The notes under the pieces are model-generated. The model searched no databases. It was not told the origin of the DNA and was given only the letters and a program-made list of their open reading frames with translations. The translations under genes and the position numbers were made by a program. Shown piece after piece: positions 1 to 6,221 of a DNA stretch of 7,058 bases; positions within the stretch are counted from its first letter, which is position 1, and the number at the start of each line of letters is the position of its first letter. Source of the DNA: Pyrinomonadaceae bacterium. Its GTDB lineage: Bacteria; Acidobacteriota; Blastocatellia; Pyrinomonadales; Pyrinomonadaceae. Location of the stretch: assembly GCA_013812565.1 (NCBI GenBank), contig JACCTF010000658.1, forward strand, positions 1 through 7,058, read 5' to 3'.

Positions 1-210
1 CGCATACTCGACGTAGCCCATTCCGGCTCCGCCGTACTCCTCCGGGAAGATAACACCCATCAAACCGAGTTCGCTCAGTTTCGGCACAAGCTCGACGGGA
101 AAGTGCTGCGTTTCGTCCCACTCCGAGACATGCGGCGCGATCTCTGCTTTAGCAAACTCGCGCACGCTCATCTTGATCTGCTGCTGGTCTTCATTTAATT
201 CAAAATCCAT
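1..210 (-). CDS. Acyl-CoA dehydrogenase, N-terminal part (cut by window edge)
   Basis: Seventy codons are present, starting at an ATG (208-210) and running off the left edge. The protein opens [20 protein letters not shown] and continues through an EIAPH stretch, a [11 protein letters not shown] stretch and a [15 protein letters not shown] motif. This is the typical all-helical N-terminal domain of FAD-dependent acyl-CoA dehydrogenases, which carry out alpha,beta-dehydrogenation of acyl-CoA in the cytoplasm and pass electrons to ETF. The start is well supported by an AAGGAAG Shine-Dalgarno (216-222) five bases upstream. The FAD-binding and catalytic-Glu regions lie outside the window, so short-, medium-, long- or branched-chain specificity cannot be judged. 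It lies 72 bp downstream of the pseudouridine synthase gene on the same strand. The spacer shows only a weak -10-like TACAAT (275-280) with no convincing -35, so co-transcription with or independence from rluB is undecided. Confidence 0.93.
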   Translation of the reverse strand, partial: MDFELNEDQQQIKMSVREFAKAEIAPHVSEWDETQHFPVELVPKLSELGLMGVIFPEEYGGAGMGYVEYA

Positions 211-282
211 GAATACTTCCTTTAACAGTAACGAGTAACAATGGTATTAACCGTTGTCATCGTCAGCTCGCATCATTGTACC

Positions 283-1080
283 TCAACCTCGCTTTCTACT
301 GAGATTTGTGGGGGCTGGACGACGCTTCCTCGCGCTTGTCTGCTTCCTCCCGGCCCCAGGCTTTTTGAAACGTGCCACTTCCGCTGGTGTAAGCAGTCGC
401 CATTCGCCCGGTTTAAGACGCTCGTTCCTGAGCGGCCCAATCACAACACGGCGCAGCTTTATAACCGAGTGGCCGATTGAATCGAACATGCGCCTGATCT
501 GCTGGTTGCGCCCTTCGTGCAACACGACTTCAAACCAAGCGTTGGTTGCAGTCTCATATGTTTTAACGATTTGCGCGGGAGCAGTGCGTGTATCATCCGG
601 GAGGGTAATGCCGCGGCGTAAGCTTTCAATCGCTTGTTCGGGCGGGCGGCCCTTAACTTTAACTTCGTAAACTTTCTCGACCCCGTTGCGCGCTGAGGTC
701 ACGAAGTTCGTAAAGTCTCCATCGTTTGTGAGCAGTAGTAACCCTTCGGTGTTGAAATCCAGTCGCCCGACCGGGTGCAGAGCGCCGATTGCCGATGGCA
801 GAAGCTCCGTTACCAGCGGACGCTTCTCCGGATCAGCCACGCTCGTCAAATAACCGCGCGGCTTGTTCAGCAGCACATAAACCTTCTCACGCGCCGCAAG
901 CAGCGGGTTGATAAGTTTACCGCGCACCTTAATGTGATCGCGCACCGGATCAGCTTTGGCCCCAAGCGTATTGACAACTTGCCCGTTGACCGTCACCTCA
1001 CCGGCAGTGATCATCTCTTCGGCATGGCGTCGCGAAGCCAATCCGGCCGTGGCAATCAGTTTTTGTAGACGTTCTTCCAT
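283..1080 (-). CDS. rluB: RluB/RsuA-family ribosomal large subunit pseudouridine synthase
   Basis: A 265-residue protein that isomerises a uridine in rRNA to pseudouridine. An S4 RNA-binding domain spans about residues 2-60 (RLQKLIATAGLASRRHAEEM, then VTVNGQVV). The synthase domain runs from about residue 66 to 235. The catalytic motif is GRLD at 105-108 (Asp108) within HPVGRLDFNTEGLLLLTNDG. Family motifs LLNKPRGYLTS (70-80) and EGRNQQIRRMF (189-199) are intact. The C terminus (239-265) is a basic Lys/Arg-rich tail, probably rRNA-binding and disordered. Length matches RluB-type enzymes. RluB modifies 23S U2605 (E. coli numbering); RluE, RluF and RsuA are paralogues, so the exact target is inferred, mainly from the scpA-scpB-rluB gene order seen in many bacteria. 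The ATG at 1078-1080 has no recognisable Shine-Dalgarno. A long heptamer hairpin ends 11 bp upstream. The gene is probably co-transcribed with scpB, 85 bp upstream. Confidence 0.93.
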   Translation of the reverse strand: MEERLQKLIATAGLASRRHAEEMITAGEVTVNGQVVNTLGAKADPVRDHIKVRGKLINPLLAAREKVYVLLNKPRGYLTSVADPEKRPLVTELLPSAIGALHPVGRLDFNTEGLLLLTNDGDFTNFVTSARNGVEKVYEVKVKGRPPEQAIESLRRGITLPDDTRTAPAQIVKTYETATNAWFEVVLHEGRNQQIRRMFDSIGHSVIKLRRVVIGPLRNERLKPGEWRLLTPAEVARFKKPGAGRKQTSARKRRPAPTNLSRKRG

Positions 1081-1087
1081 AAGTCAA

Positions 1088-1161
1088 ATGTCAGATGTTA
1101 GATGCTGGATGTCAGTTGTAGCTTTCAACTAAAACCTGACATCCAGAGCATCTAACATCTG
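1088..1161. repeat. Heptamer tandem repeats arranged as a long inverted repeat between scpB and rluB
   Basis: The left arm (1088-1115) reads as four direct heptamers: ATGTCAG, ATGTTAG, ATGCTGG, ATGTCAG. The right arm (1136-1161) is the reverse complement of the same units with a 2-nt insertion, so 24 bases of the left arm (1092-1115) pair with 26 bases of the right. The 20-nt loop (1116-1135) can extend the pairing: AGTTG (1114-1118) complements CAACT (1126-1130). There is no T-run next to the stem, so a classical intrinsic terminator is not supported. It resembles short tandemly repeated repetitive (STRR-like) heptamers and may be a small dispersed repeat or an mRNA processing or stability element within the operon. 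Confidence 0.85.
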
Positions 1162-1165
1162 TCTT

Positions 1166-2068
1166 TCATGCGACGCTGCTGGTGAGGTCTTCGAAGTCTT
1201 CGAAGCTCGGCAGTTCTGACAAATCTCTAAGGCCGAATTGCAGGAGAAACTCTTTTGAGGTTCCGTACATCATCGGTCGCCCGACGGTTTCCTTACGTCC
1301 TTTGACGATTATCAAGCGTTTATCAAGCAGGGTTTTAATGGCAGATGAAGATTGCACGCCGCGGATTTCTAAGATCTCCGGCACGGTGATCGGTTGTTTA
1401 TAGGCGATAACGGCAAGCGTTTCGAGGGCGGCAAGTGATAGCTTCGCACTCGGACGCGATCTGAGATATGCGCGGATGTACTCGTGGTGTTCGGGACGCG
1501 TGGCGAACTGCCACCCGCCGGCGACCTCGCGCAACCATAGGCCACCGTCTCGCTCGTTGAACTCTTTGACTAATTCTTGTACGGCCAGCTCAACCCAGCC
1601 GCGATCTTCTTGCAGCACTTCAGCAATCGCGCGAACCGAAAGCGGATCTTCAGAGACAAAGATTAAAGATTCGATGACCCCCAACATCTCCGCGATGCTG
1701 CGTACGCCACTCGGAGCGTCCCCCTCGGCAACCCCTCTTTCTGATGGGGCGATTAATGAACTGTTCTCCGCACCCGTTTTCATGGCGGCTTCCATGCGCG
1801 CTTGGAAGGCTGCTTGTTCCTCTCGATCTTCAACGGCGGTCTCGTAGATGATCGGTTCCGTATCATCGTCGTCCGCTTCGGTAAATTCATCTTCACTGTC
1901 GAACGATTCGTCGCTCTGGAACCGAGCGCTGTGCATCTCCATGCCGTCCTGATCTGTCAGGCTTCGGTCTTCGGAAGAATGATCTTCGGAGGCAAACTGT
2001 TCGAGTACGTCGTCCCCTCTTGTCAGACCATCTTCTTGCGCCACGGTATCTTTATAATTTTCGCTCAT
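1166..2068 (-). CDS. scpB: Segregation and condensation protein B with acidic N-terminal extension
   Basis: A 300-residue ScpB, the winged-helix subunit of SMC-ScpAB condensin. It dimerises and binds the kleisin ScpA during chromosome organisation and segregation. The conserved core starts near residue 123 (SIAEMLGVIESLIFVSEDPL) and contains two winged-helix domains. The family signature AALETLAVIAYKQPITVPEI lies at 213-232, followed by RGV, and VGRPMMYGTSKEFLLQFGL is at 262-280. Typical ScpB proteins have about 190-200 residues. The first roughly 120 residues here are an extra low-complexity acidic region: 31 Asp/Glu against 5 Lys/Arg in residues 1-85. Internal Met92 and Met96 could be alternative starts but have no Shine-Dalgarno. 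The listed ATG overlaps the scpA stop as ATGA, which is strong evidence for translational coupling and for the extension being translated. Confidence 0.95.
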   Translation of the reverse strand: MSENYKDTVAQEDGLTRGDDVLEQFASEDHSSEDRSLTDQDGMEMHSARFQSDESFDSEDEFTEADDDDTEPIIYETAVEDREEQAAFQARMEAAMKTGAENSSLIAPSERGVAEGDAPSGVRSIAEMLGVIESLIFVSEDPLSVRAIAEVLQEDRGWVELAVQELVKEFNERDGGLWLREVAGGWQFATRPEHHEYIRAYLRSRPSAKLSLAALETLAVIAYKQPITVPEILEIRGVQSSSAIKTLLDKRLIIVKGRKETVGRPMMYGTSKEFLLQFGLRDLSELPSFEDFEDLTSSVA

Positions 2069-2868
2069 GAACTTTCAATGCCCCCGGCGCGGGCGATGAT
2101 GCTACCGAATGTCACGCGTTGAATAAGCGTGATCTCCATTGTGCGAACAAGTTCGAGCACTGCTAAAAAGGCGAGTACCAGTTCGCGCCGATCACGCGCC
2201 CGCTCAAAGAAGACGCGCAGGTTCAGTTCGCCGGTTGAAAGGATCATATTGCGCAGCCGTTCCTGCATCTCGCTCATGGTCACTTCGTCGCGTTCAATTT
2301 CGAGCAGCGCTTCTTGTTTGCGGCGTGCGAGTATTTCCTGAAAGACCTTGAGCAGATCAAAAACTCCGGCCGCGATTTCCGGGTTCTGCATGTCGGTTTC
2401 AAGCGGCGCGCGGGTGAAGGTCGCTTGCTCAACGGTGGAGCGTGACCACAGCATTTGCGCGGCAGCTTTGTACTTTTGGTGCTCAAGCAATCTCTCGATA
2501 AGTTCACGCCGCGGATCCGTCTGATCTTCTAAGTTTGCGCCGCTTGATCCGGATGGATCGACGGGGAGCAACATACGCGATTTGATCTCGATCAGCGTTG
2601 CCGCCATAACTAGAAAATCGCTTGCCACGACGATGTCCATCTCCTGCATAAGACGCAGGTAACGGAGATACTCATGGGTGATTCGCGCCACAGGAATATC
2701 ATAGATGCTCACCTGCTCCTGGCGAATTAAGTAGAGCAGCAGATCGAGCGGCCCGGCGAATTCGCCGAGCACAAGCTTCAACTCCTCACCGCTTATGTCG
2801 GCGGTAATTTCCGGATGCGCGCCGAGAACGCTGATGGTAGTGGGAGACTGGTTGGCAGGTCGGTCCAC
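2065..2868 (-). CDS. scpA: Segregation and condensation protein A (kleisin)
   Basis: A 267-residue ScpA, the kleisin that bridges the SMC head domains and binds ScpB. The N-terminal SMC-binding module shows FAGPLDLLLYLIRQEQ (37-52), SIYDIPVARITHEYL (54-68) and DFLVMAATLIEIKSRMLLP (84-102). The middle carries DPRRELIERLLEHQKYKAAA (118-137). The C-terminal winged helix (about 195-260) ends VLELVRTMEITLIQRVTFGSI. The listed start is a GTG (2866-2868), 20 bp after the trpS stop and without a clear Shine-Dalgarno. It gives about 30 residues before the conserved core. A second possibility is the GTG at Val33, which has GAGGAG nine bases upstream and would leave only four residues before the FAGPLDLLL motif. 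The start is therefore uncertain although the gene is not. Its stop overlaps the scpB start. Confidence 0.95.
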   Translation of the reverse strand: MDRPANQSPTTISVLGAHPEITADISGEELKLVLGEFAGPLDLLLYLIRQEQVSIYDIPVARITHEYLRYLRLMQEMDIVVASDFLVMAATLIEIKSRMLLPVDPSGSSGANLEDQTDPRRELIERLLEHQKYKAAAQMLWSRSTVEQATFTRAPLETDMQNPEIAAGVFDLLKVFQEILARRKQEALLEIERDEVTMSEMQERLRNMILSTGELNLRVFFERARDRRELVLAFLAVLELVRTMEITLIQRVTFGSIIARAGGIESS

Positions 2869-2888
2869 AGTTTTGATAATTGCTTTAA

Positions 2889-3884
2889 TTACGCCCGCGC
2901 GCGGAGCGCTCCTTGAAGTCCCATCCGCCGCTTCACATCGTCGAGCGTTTGGCGCGCAATTTCTTGGGCGCGGCGGCGGCCGTCGTCAAGAATGCGATCA
3001 AGTTCCTGGTCGCTGATGTTCTCGACACGCTCTTGTACCGGCCGCAGAAACTCTACGGTTACATCCGCCAGTTCGTTCTTTAGTTGTGCATACCCCTGAC
3101 CAGCAAAGTGCGCTTCGACATCTTCGGGTTGTTTACCTGTCAACAACTGATAAATGCTTAGCAGGTTCGTAATCGCTGGTCGCGATTCATCGAACTTTAT
3201 TTCTGTGCCGGAATCAGTGACGGCGCGTTTGAACTTGCGTCGCACCGTCTCGGCTGTATCAAGAAGTTCAATGCAGCCGTTCGGACTTTCATCCGATTTT
3301 GACATCTTCTTCGTCGAGTCGCTCAAGGACATAATGCGCGCGCCGACTTTTGGAATAAACGGGTCAGGCACGCGGAACGTCTCGCCGTAGTCGCGGTTGA
3401 AACGAATCGCCAGATCGCGCGTTAGTTCGAGGTGCTGTTTCTGATCTTCACCGACGGGCACGAGGTCGGTTTGGTAAAGCAGAATGTCTGCGGCCATCAA
3501 CACGGGATAGTCGAAGAGGCCGACGCCGGCGCTCTCGCGCTGACGGCGCGCTTTATCCTTAAACTGCGTCATGCGCTCAAGCTCACCGACGCGAGTTATA
3601 CAGTTGAGCATCCACGTTAGTTCGGCGTGTTCGGAAACATCTGATTGAACGAAGATGGTCGATATTTTTGGATCGATTCCGGTGGCGATGTAGAGGCGGG
3701 CGATCTCTCTTGTTCTGGCTGCCAGTTCCTGCGAATCCTGCGAAACCGTGATGGCATGCAGGTCAACGATGCAGAAGAAGCTTTCATATTGGTGCTGCAA
3801 CTCGACCCAGTTGCGTAGCGCGCCGAGATAGTTGCCGAGATGAATCGGTCCGGTTGGCTTGACGCCGCTAAAGATACGCCTCAT
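2889..3884 (-). CDS. trpS: Tryptophan--tRNA ligase
   Basis: A 331-residue class I aminoacyl-tRNA synthetase that charges tRNA-Trp with tryptophan using ATP in the cytoplasm. It begins MRRIFSGVKPTGPIHLGNYL. The HIGH-type motif is HLGN at 15-18. The active-site segments DYPVLMAADILLY (125-137) and VGEDQKQHLELTRDLA (144-159) are intact. The KMSKS loop is at 193-197, followed by DESPNGCI. Length is usual for bacterial TrpRS. The frame is open upstream to a TTG at 3924-3926, but the conserved N terminus fits the ATG at 3882-3884, which lies 10 bp after the protease stop. The Shine-Dalgarno is poor (GGAG about 15 bases away), suggesting translational coupling to the upstream protease gene. ScpA follows after 20 bp. 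Confidence 0.97.
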   Translation of the reverse strand: MRRIFSGVKPTGPIHLGNYLGALRNWVELQHQYESFFCIVDLHAITVSQDSQELAARTREIARLYIATGIDPKISTIFVQSDVSEHAELTWMLNCITRVGELERMTQFKDKARRQRESAGVGLFDYPVLMAADILLYQTDLVPVGEDQKQHLELTRDLAIRFNRDYGETFRVPDPFIPKVGARIMSLSDSTKKMSKSDESPNGCIELLDTAETVRRKFKRAVTDSGTEIKFDESRPAITNLLSIYQLLTGKQPEDVEAHFAGQGYAQLKNELADVTVEFLRPVQERVENISDQELDRILDDGRRRAQEIARQTLDDVKRRMGLQGALRARA

Positions 3885-3894
3885 CCGACTTTCG

Positions 3895-4575
3895 TTATGC
3901 TCCAAGGAAGACGACACTCCACACAATGGGCATCACTGTACGAAAGATTACGCTGAATACGCCGGTGAAGACTGCGATGAAAAGCAGTATAAAGCCGAAG
4001 CGCTCAATTGATTCGATGGCTGCTTCAAAGCTTGAAGGAAGAAGGCTGCCGAGAATCTTGCTGCCGTCAAGCGGCGGTATCGGTATCAAGTTAAAGACTG
4101 CCAACACAACGTTCATTGTAAACAAGGCGGTGAGCAAATTAACTGCCCCGGCGGCGATCACGGAATCTGTGCCCGCGGGTACGAACATCTTATCGCCGAA
4201 CGTAATAACTCCCGTCGAAAACAGAACGCGAATCGCAAGGCCCGCAATGATGGCGACAATTGAGTTGCTGATTACGCCCGCTGCGGAAACCCAGATGTTT
4301 GCGACTCGCCTGTTGCGCCACCTGGCCGGATTAACTGGCGTCGGGCGCGCCCACCCAAGCAGCGGTGCATTGGTAAAAAAAGCGATGGCCGGAAACAGCA
4401 ATGTGCCGATAGGATCAACGTGCGATGTAGGGTTTAGGGTGATACGCCCTTGTAACTTAGCAAGGTCGTCACCGAATTGATTCGACATCCAGGCGTGCGC
4501 AGCCTCATGCAAAGATAGCGAGAAGACGAGCGCCACCATGTAAAGAATAAATTGGCCTATGTCAGGAGTGTTCAT
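3895..4575 (-). CDS. Site-2 protease family (M50) intramembrane zinc metalloprotease
   Basis: A 226-residue polytopic membrane protein of the short M50B type without a PDZ domain. The zinc motif HEAAH (23-27, HExxH) is in the first membrane segment (about 9-29). It is followed by the conserved GRITLNPTSHVDPIGTLL (43-60). The later motif NLIPIPPLDG (162-171) supplies the third ligand, Asp170. Further hydrophobic segments lie at about 58-68, 92-118, 140-165 and 193-222. All catalytic residues expected for an active protease are present. Substrates are unknown: this compact, rhomboid-sized subgroup is common next to trpS and scpA in bacterial genomes, but its role there has not been assigned as far as I know. 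It is probably the first gene of the transcript running to scpB, given the promoter candidate upstream and 10 bp to trpS. No strong Shine-Dalgarno is seen before the ATG. Confidence 0.92.
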   Translation of the reverse strand: MNTPDIGQFILYMVALVFSLSLHEAAHAWMSNQFGDDLAKLQGRITLNPTSHVDPIGTLLFPAIAFFTNAPLLGWARPTPVNPARWRNRRVANIWVSAAGVISNSIVAIIAGLAIRVLFSTGVITFGDKMFVPAGTDSVIAAGAVNLLTALFTMNVVLAVFNLIPIPPLDGSKILGSLLPSSFEAAIESIERFGFILLFIAVFTGVFSVIFRTVMPIVWSVVFLGA

Positions 4576-4619
4576 ACTTTATTAGGCTGTAATAAGCACC
4601 GCATGCAAGCAGCGCTGCC

Positions 4620-4648
4620 ACACTAACATGCGTCCACAAGGGTGTCAA
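4620..4648 (-). promoter_or_regulatory. Sigma70-type promoter candidate for the protease-trpS-scpAB cluster
   Basis: On the minus strand, a perfect -35 TTGACA (4643-4648) is followed after exactly 17 bases by TAGTGT (4620-4625), which has a TG dinucleotide at the extended -10 position (TGT-TAGTGT). The predicted transcription start is near 4613, giving a leader of about 38 nt to the protease ATG. The -10 hexamer is imperfect, but the -35, the spacing and the extended -10 agree. Confidence 0.5.
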
Positions 4649-4674
4649 AAAAGTGCTTCACCGTAACTTGGTTC

Positions 4675-4700
4675 GGAGTACCGCCTGAAAGTGGTGCTCC
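4675..4700. other. Short inverted repeat downstream of the propeller gene
   Basis: GGAGTACC (4675-4682) and GGTGCTCC (4693-4700) pair over eight positions around a 10-nt loop. On the minus strand one pair is a C-A mismatch; on the plus strand it is a T-G wobble. The repeat begins about 28 bp after the propeller-gene stop and may act as a weak 3' end structure. The only nearby T-run on the minus strand (4647-4652) is about 22 bp beyond the stem and overlaps the -35 box of the next promoter, so an intrinsic terminator is not clearly supported. Confidence 0.3.
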
Positions 4701-4728
4701 AAACATCTGTCTTTACCTTAACTGACTA

Positions 4729-5763
4729 CTAGCTAAGCAATGTGCCGCGCGCACCGAACGGCACACGGTAAATCGCTTCGTTTGTCGCAACGACCATGTT
4801 GCCGTCGGAACTGAAGGCGAGTCCGACCACGTTCATTCCGGCAACCGCCATTTCTGCGTCGCTTCCATCCGGCTCAATGCGCACAATCCCGCGCCTTCCG
4901 CGCGACGATGCCGCAACATACAAATTGCCTTCACGGTCGAAAGCCAAACCCTGCGGTCTGCCCAGCCCGCGGTAGAAGAGTTCAACGTCGCCCGTTTCAT
5001 CAATGCGCATCACGGCGTCGAAACTTGAAACAGTCGGCCCTGTTACATACAGGGCGCCGTCCGGCCCAAAGGCGAGATGATAAGCGGAGACCGACGGCTC
5101 AAGGTGCGCCCATTCCATCGCTTCACCAATGTCGTTTACACGATAAATCGTACCTGTGCGGTCGCCCACGTACATGCGCCCCATGCGATCAAAAGCAAGT
5201 CCGGTCGCAACGCCTAGATCCTTAGCAAACGGCACGGCTTCGTTAAACGGGGTGATGCGGTAAACCGTGCCGTCCATACGGCTCGTCACAAACATCGATC
5301 CGTTTCGGTCGAAAGCTATTGCTGTCGGGTTGACGATTTCGCCGGAGAGGCCATTCACCTCTCCATCGCTATCAATGCGAAAAAGCGAGACAGGCATACG
5401 TTGGCCGCGCGAGCCTGAGCGGGTGACGTAAAGCGCTCCGCTGTCCGGGTCAAAAGCAGGGTTAGCAACAAGGTGAAGGTCTTCAGCGAGTGTAATGCCA
5501 ATTGCGATGCGCGCCGTGTTTGTGCGTCCTCGGTTGTTCTCCAAGGCAACTTCCGTATTCGTACCACCGTTTGCTTGCACCTCCGGCACGATTGCCAGCA
5601 CGCGGCGCGGCGATGCACCGACTAACACCCCCGAAGCCGTCTCAAACCACGCACGGCACGATCTGAGTTGGCCTGTGTTAAAGTCTGTGCATTCGATGAT
5701 CACTTCGCCGCCTGGGATCGCAGCCGCCGGATCAACGCGCACGATTCGCCCTGCTTCGCTCAT
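4729..5763 (-). CDS. TIG/IPT-like domain plus NHL (SMP-30-like) six-bladed beta-propeller protein
   Basis: A 344-residue protein of unassigned function. Residues 1-90 look like an immunoglobulin-like TIG/IPT fold (RIVRVDPAAAIPGGEVIIEC, then a strand-rich segment ending near TARIAIGI). Residues about 95-340 form a propeller with six recurring blades. Each has an xLAFDxxGxMYV-type core: NPAFDPDSGALYVT (101), AIAFDRNGSMFVT (148), GLAFDRMGRMYVG (188), HLAFGPDGALYVT (229), GLAFDREGNLYVA (272) and GLAFSSDGNMVVA (314). This matches NHL, SMP-30 and gluconolactonase-like propellers. No signal peptide or membrane segment is visible, so it is predicted cytoplasmic, unlike many secreted relatives. Enzymatic (lactonase) activity cannot be inferred, since no catalytic set is recognised. 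The ATG at 5761-5763 has GGAGAG nine bases upstream (5773-5778). It lies 153 bp upstream of the protease gene and is probably its own transcription unit. Confidence 0.85.
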   Translation of the reverse strand: MSEAGRIVRVDPAAAIPGGEVIIECTDFNTGQLRSCRAWFETASGVLVGASPRRVLAIVPEVQANGGTNTEVALENNRGRTNTARIAIGITLAEDLHLVANPAFDPDSGALYVTRSGSRGQRMPVSLFRIDSDGEVNGLSGEIVNPTAIAFDRNGSMFVTSRMDGTVYRITPFNEAVPFAKDLGVATGLAFDRMGRMYVGDRTGTIYRVNDIGEAMEWAHLEPSVSAYHLAFGPDGALYVTGPTVSSFDAVMRIDETGDVELFYRGLGRPQGLAFDREGNLYVAASSRGRRGIVRIEPDGSDAEMAVAGMNVVGLAFSSDGNMVVATNEAIYRVPFGARGTLLS

Positions 5764-5851
5764 TACCCCTTACTCTCCGTTTAATGCTGCTCTTGAAATT
5801 AAAAAAGTGCCAGCCTGTTTGCTGCGATTTATTGAGTGTCGCGGAAAAGGT

Positions 5852-5881
5852 ATGATACGACGTGTCTGCAAAGGCTGTCTA
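5852..5881 (-). promoter_or_regulatory. Sigma70-type promoter candidate for the propeller gene
   Basis: On the minus strand, TAGACA (5876-5881, five of six matches to the -35 consensus) is separated by 18 bases from TATCAT (5852-5857, five of six matches to the -10 consensus). The start of transcription would be near 5845, giving a leader of about 80 nt. The heptamer hairpin at 5902-5986 lies immediately upstream of this promoter. Confidence 0.45.
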
Positions 5882-5901
5882 TCGGAACGCTAACGCGCAA
5901 G

Positions 5902-5986
5902 AGGTGCGGGGTGCGGTGTGCGAAATGTGGGGTTACTAACGCTCGGTTCGGGTCTTCCTTTAACCCCGTACTCTGTATTTCGCAAC
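5902..5986. repeat. Second heptamer repeat and imperfect inverted repeat
   Basis: The left side (5902-5936) reads as heptamers AGGTGCG, GGGTGCG, GTGTGCG, AAATGTG, GGGTTAC. The right side (5961-5986), reverse-complemented, reads TTGCGAAATACAGAG followed by TACGGGGTTA. TGCGAAAT and GGGGTTA therefore pair with the left arm, and the right arm has exactly one extra 7-nt unit. The loop is about 25 nt. The architecture matches the repeat at 1088-1161 (heptamers folded back on themselves), though the unit sequence differs. There is no T-run at either end. Confidence 0.7.
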
Positions 5987-6017
5987 TGTTACTTCAATAC
6001 TTGCTTGTGGCTCGCTA

Positions 6018-6026
6018 TGCTATACT
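6018..6026 (+). promoter_or_regulatory. Extended -10 promoter candidate, distal to hflX
   Basis: TGC followed by TATACT (6021-6026; five of six matches to TATAAT) forms an extended -10 element. A TTGCTT lies only 14 bases upstream, so the -35 contribution is doubtful. Transcription from here would give hflX a leader of about 275 nt. Confidence 0.25.
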
Positions 6027-6205
6027 TGCCCTCGCTTAAAGACGATTTTAAAACTTTTTTACCATCAGTGGGTCCGCAAGTTTTACTCAAGTCAACCTTT
6101 CATCAAAGAGCCGCGATGCTCAAGCCATGTTCATCTATTAAGCAACATGAAAGTTTCCCCACGCGCCTAAGTTCAACTTCACTCGCTTCAATGTTCTCTG
6201 CCGCT

Positions 6206-6211
6206 TATAAT
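6206..6211 (+). promoter_or_regulatory. -10 box (TATAAT) candidate proximal to hflX
   Basis: This is a perfect TATAAT with a weak -35 (TCGCTT, 17 bases upstream). The predicted start near 6218 gives a leader of about 90 nt that contains both small hairpins and both Shine-Dalgarno-like sequences. It is the better of the two hflX promoter candidates because of its -10 match and position. Confidence 0.35.
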
Positions 6212-6221
6212 AACTGTGTAC

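Noticed and set aside
1088..1161. The heptad repeat considered as a CRISPR or an intrinsic terminator.
   Set aside because: Units are 7 bp without spacers, and no T-run follows the stem on either strand.
3885..3926. A TTG start 14 codons upstream of the chosen trpS ATG.
   Set aside because: It would overlap the protease gene by 32 bp and add residues outside the usual TrpRS N terminus; the ATG at 3882-3884 fits the family start.
3926..4480. A 184-codon open frame on the plus strand.
   Set aside because: It is antisense to the M50 protease, whose catalytic motifs are unmistakable; the plus-strand translation shows no recognisable domain.
4647..4656. GCACTTTTTT on the minus strand, repeated at 5810-5801, as possible terminator ends.
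   Set aside because: No adequate GC-rich stem precedes either copy, and the first overlaps a good -35 box; the shared 10-mer is probably chance.
5801..5813. TGGCAC on the minus strand upstream of the propeller gene, resembling a sigma54 -24 element.
   Set aside because: The required GC of the -12 element is missing at the correct spacing; the sequence continues as a T-run and TAATT.
5940..5965. A GGTTCGGGT sequence resembling a tRNA T-arm.
   Set aside because: No acceptor stem, anticodon arm or CCA could be paired around it; it is the loop of the heptad inverted repeat.
5836..6039. A 67-codon plus-strand frame across the propeller promoter and heptad repeat.
   Set aside because: It overlaps the predicted promoter and repeat, and its composition looks non-coding.
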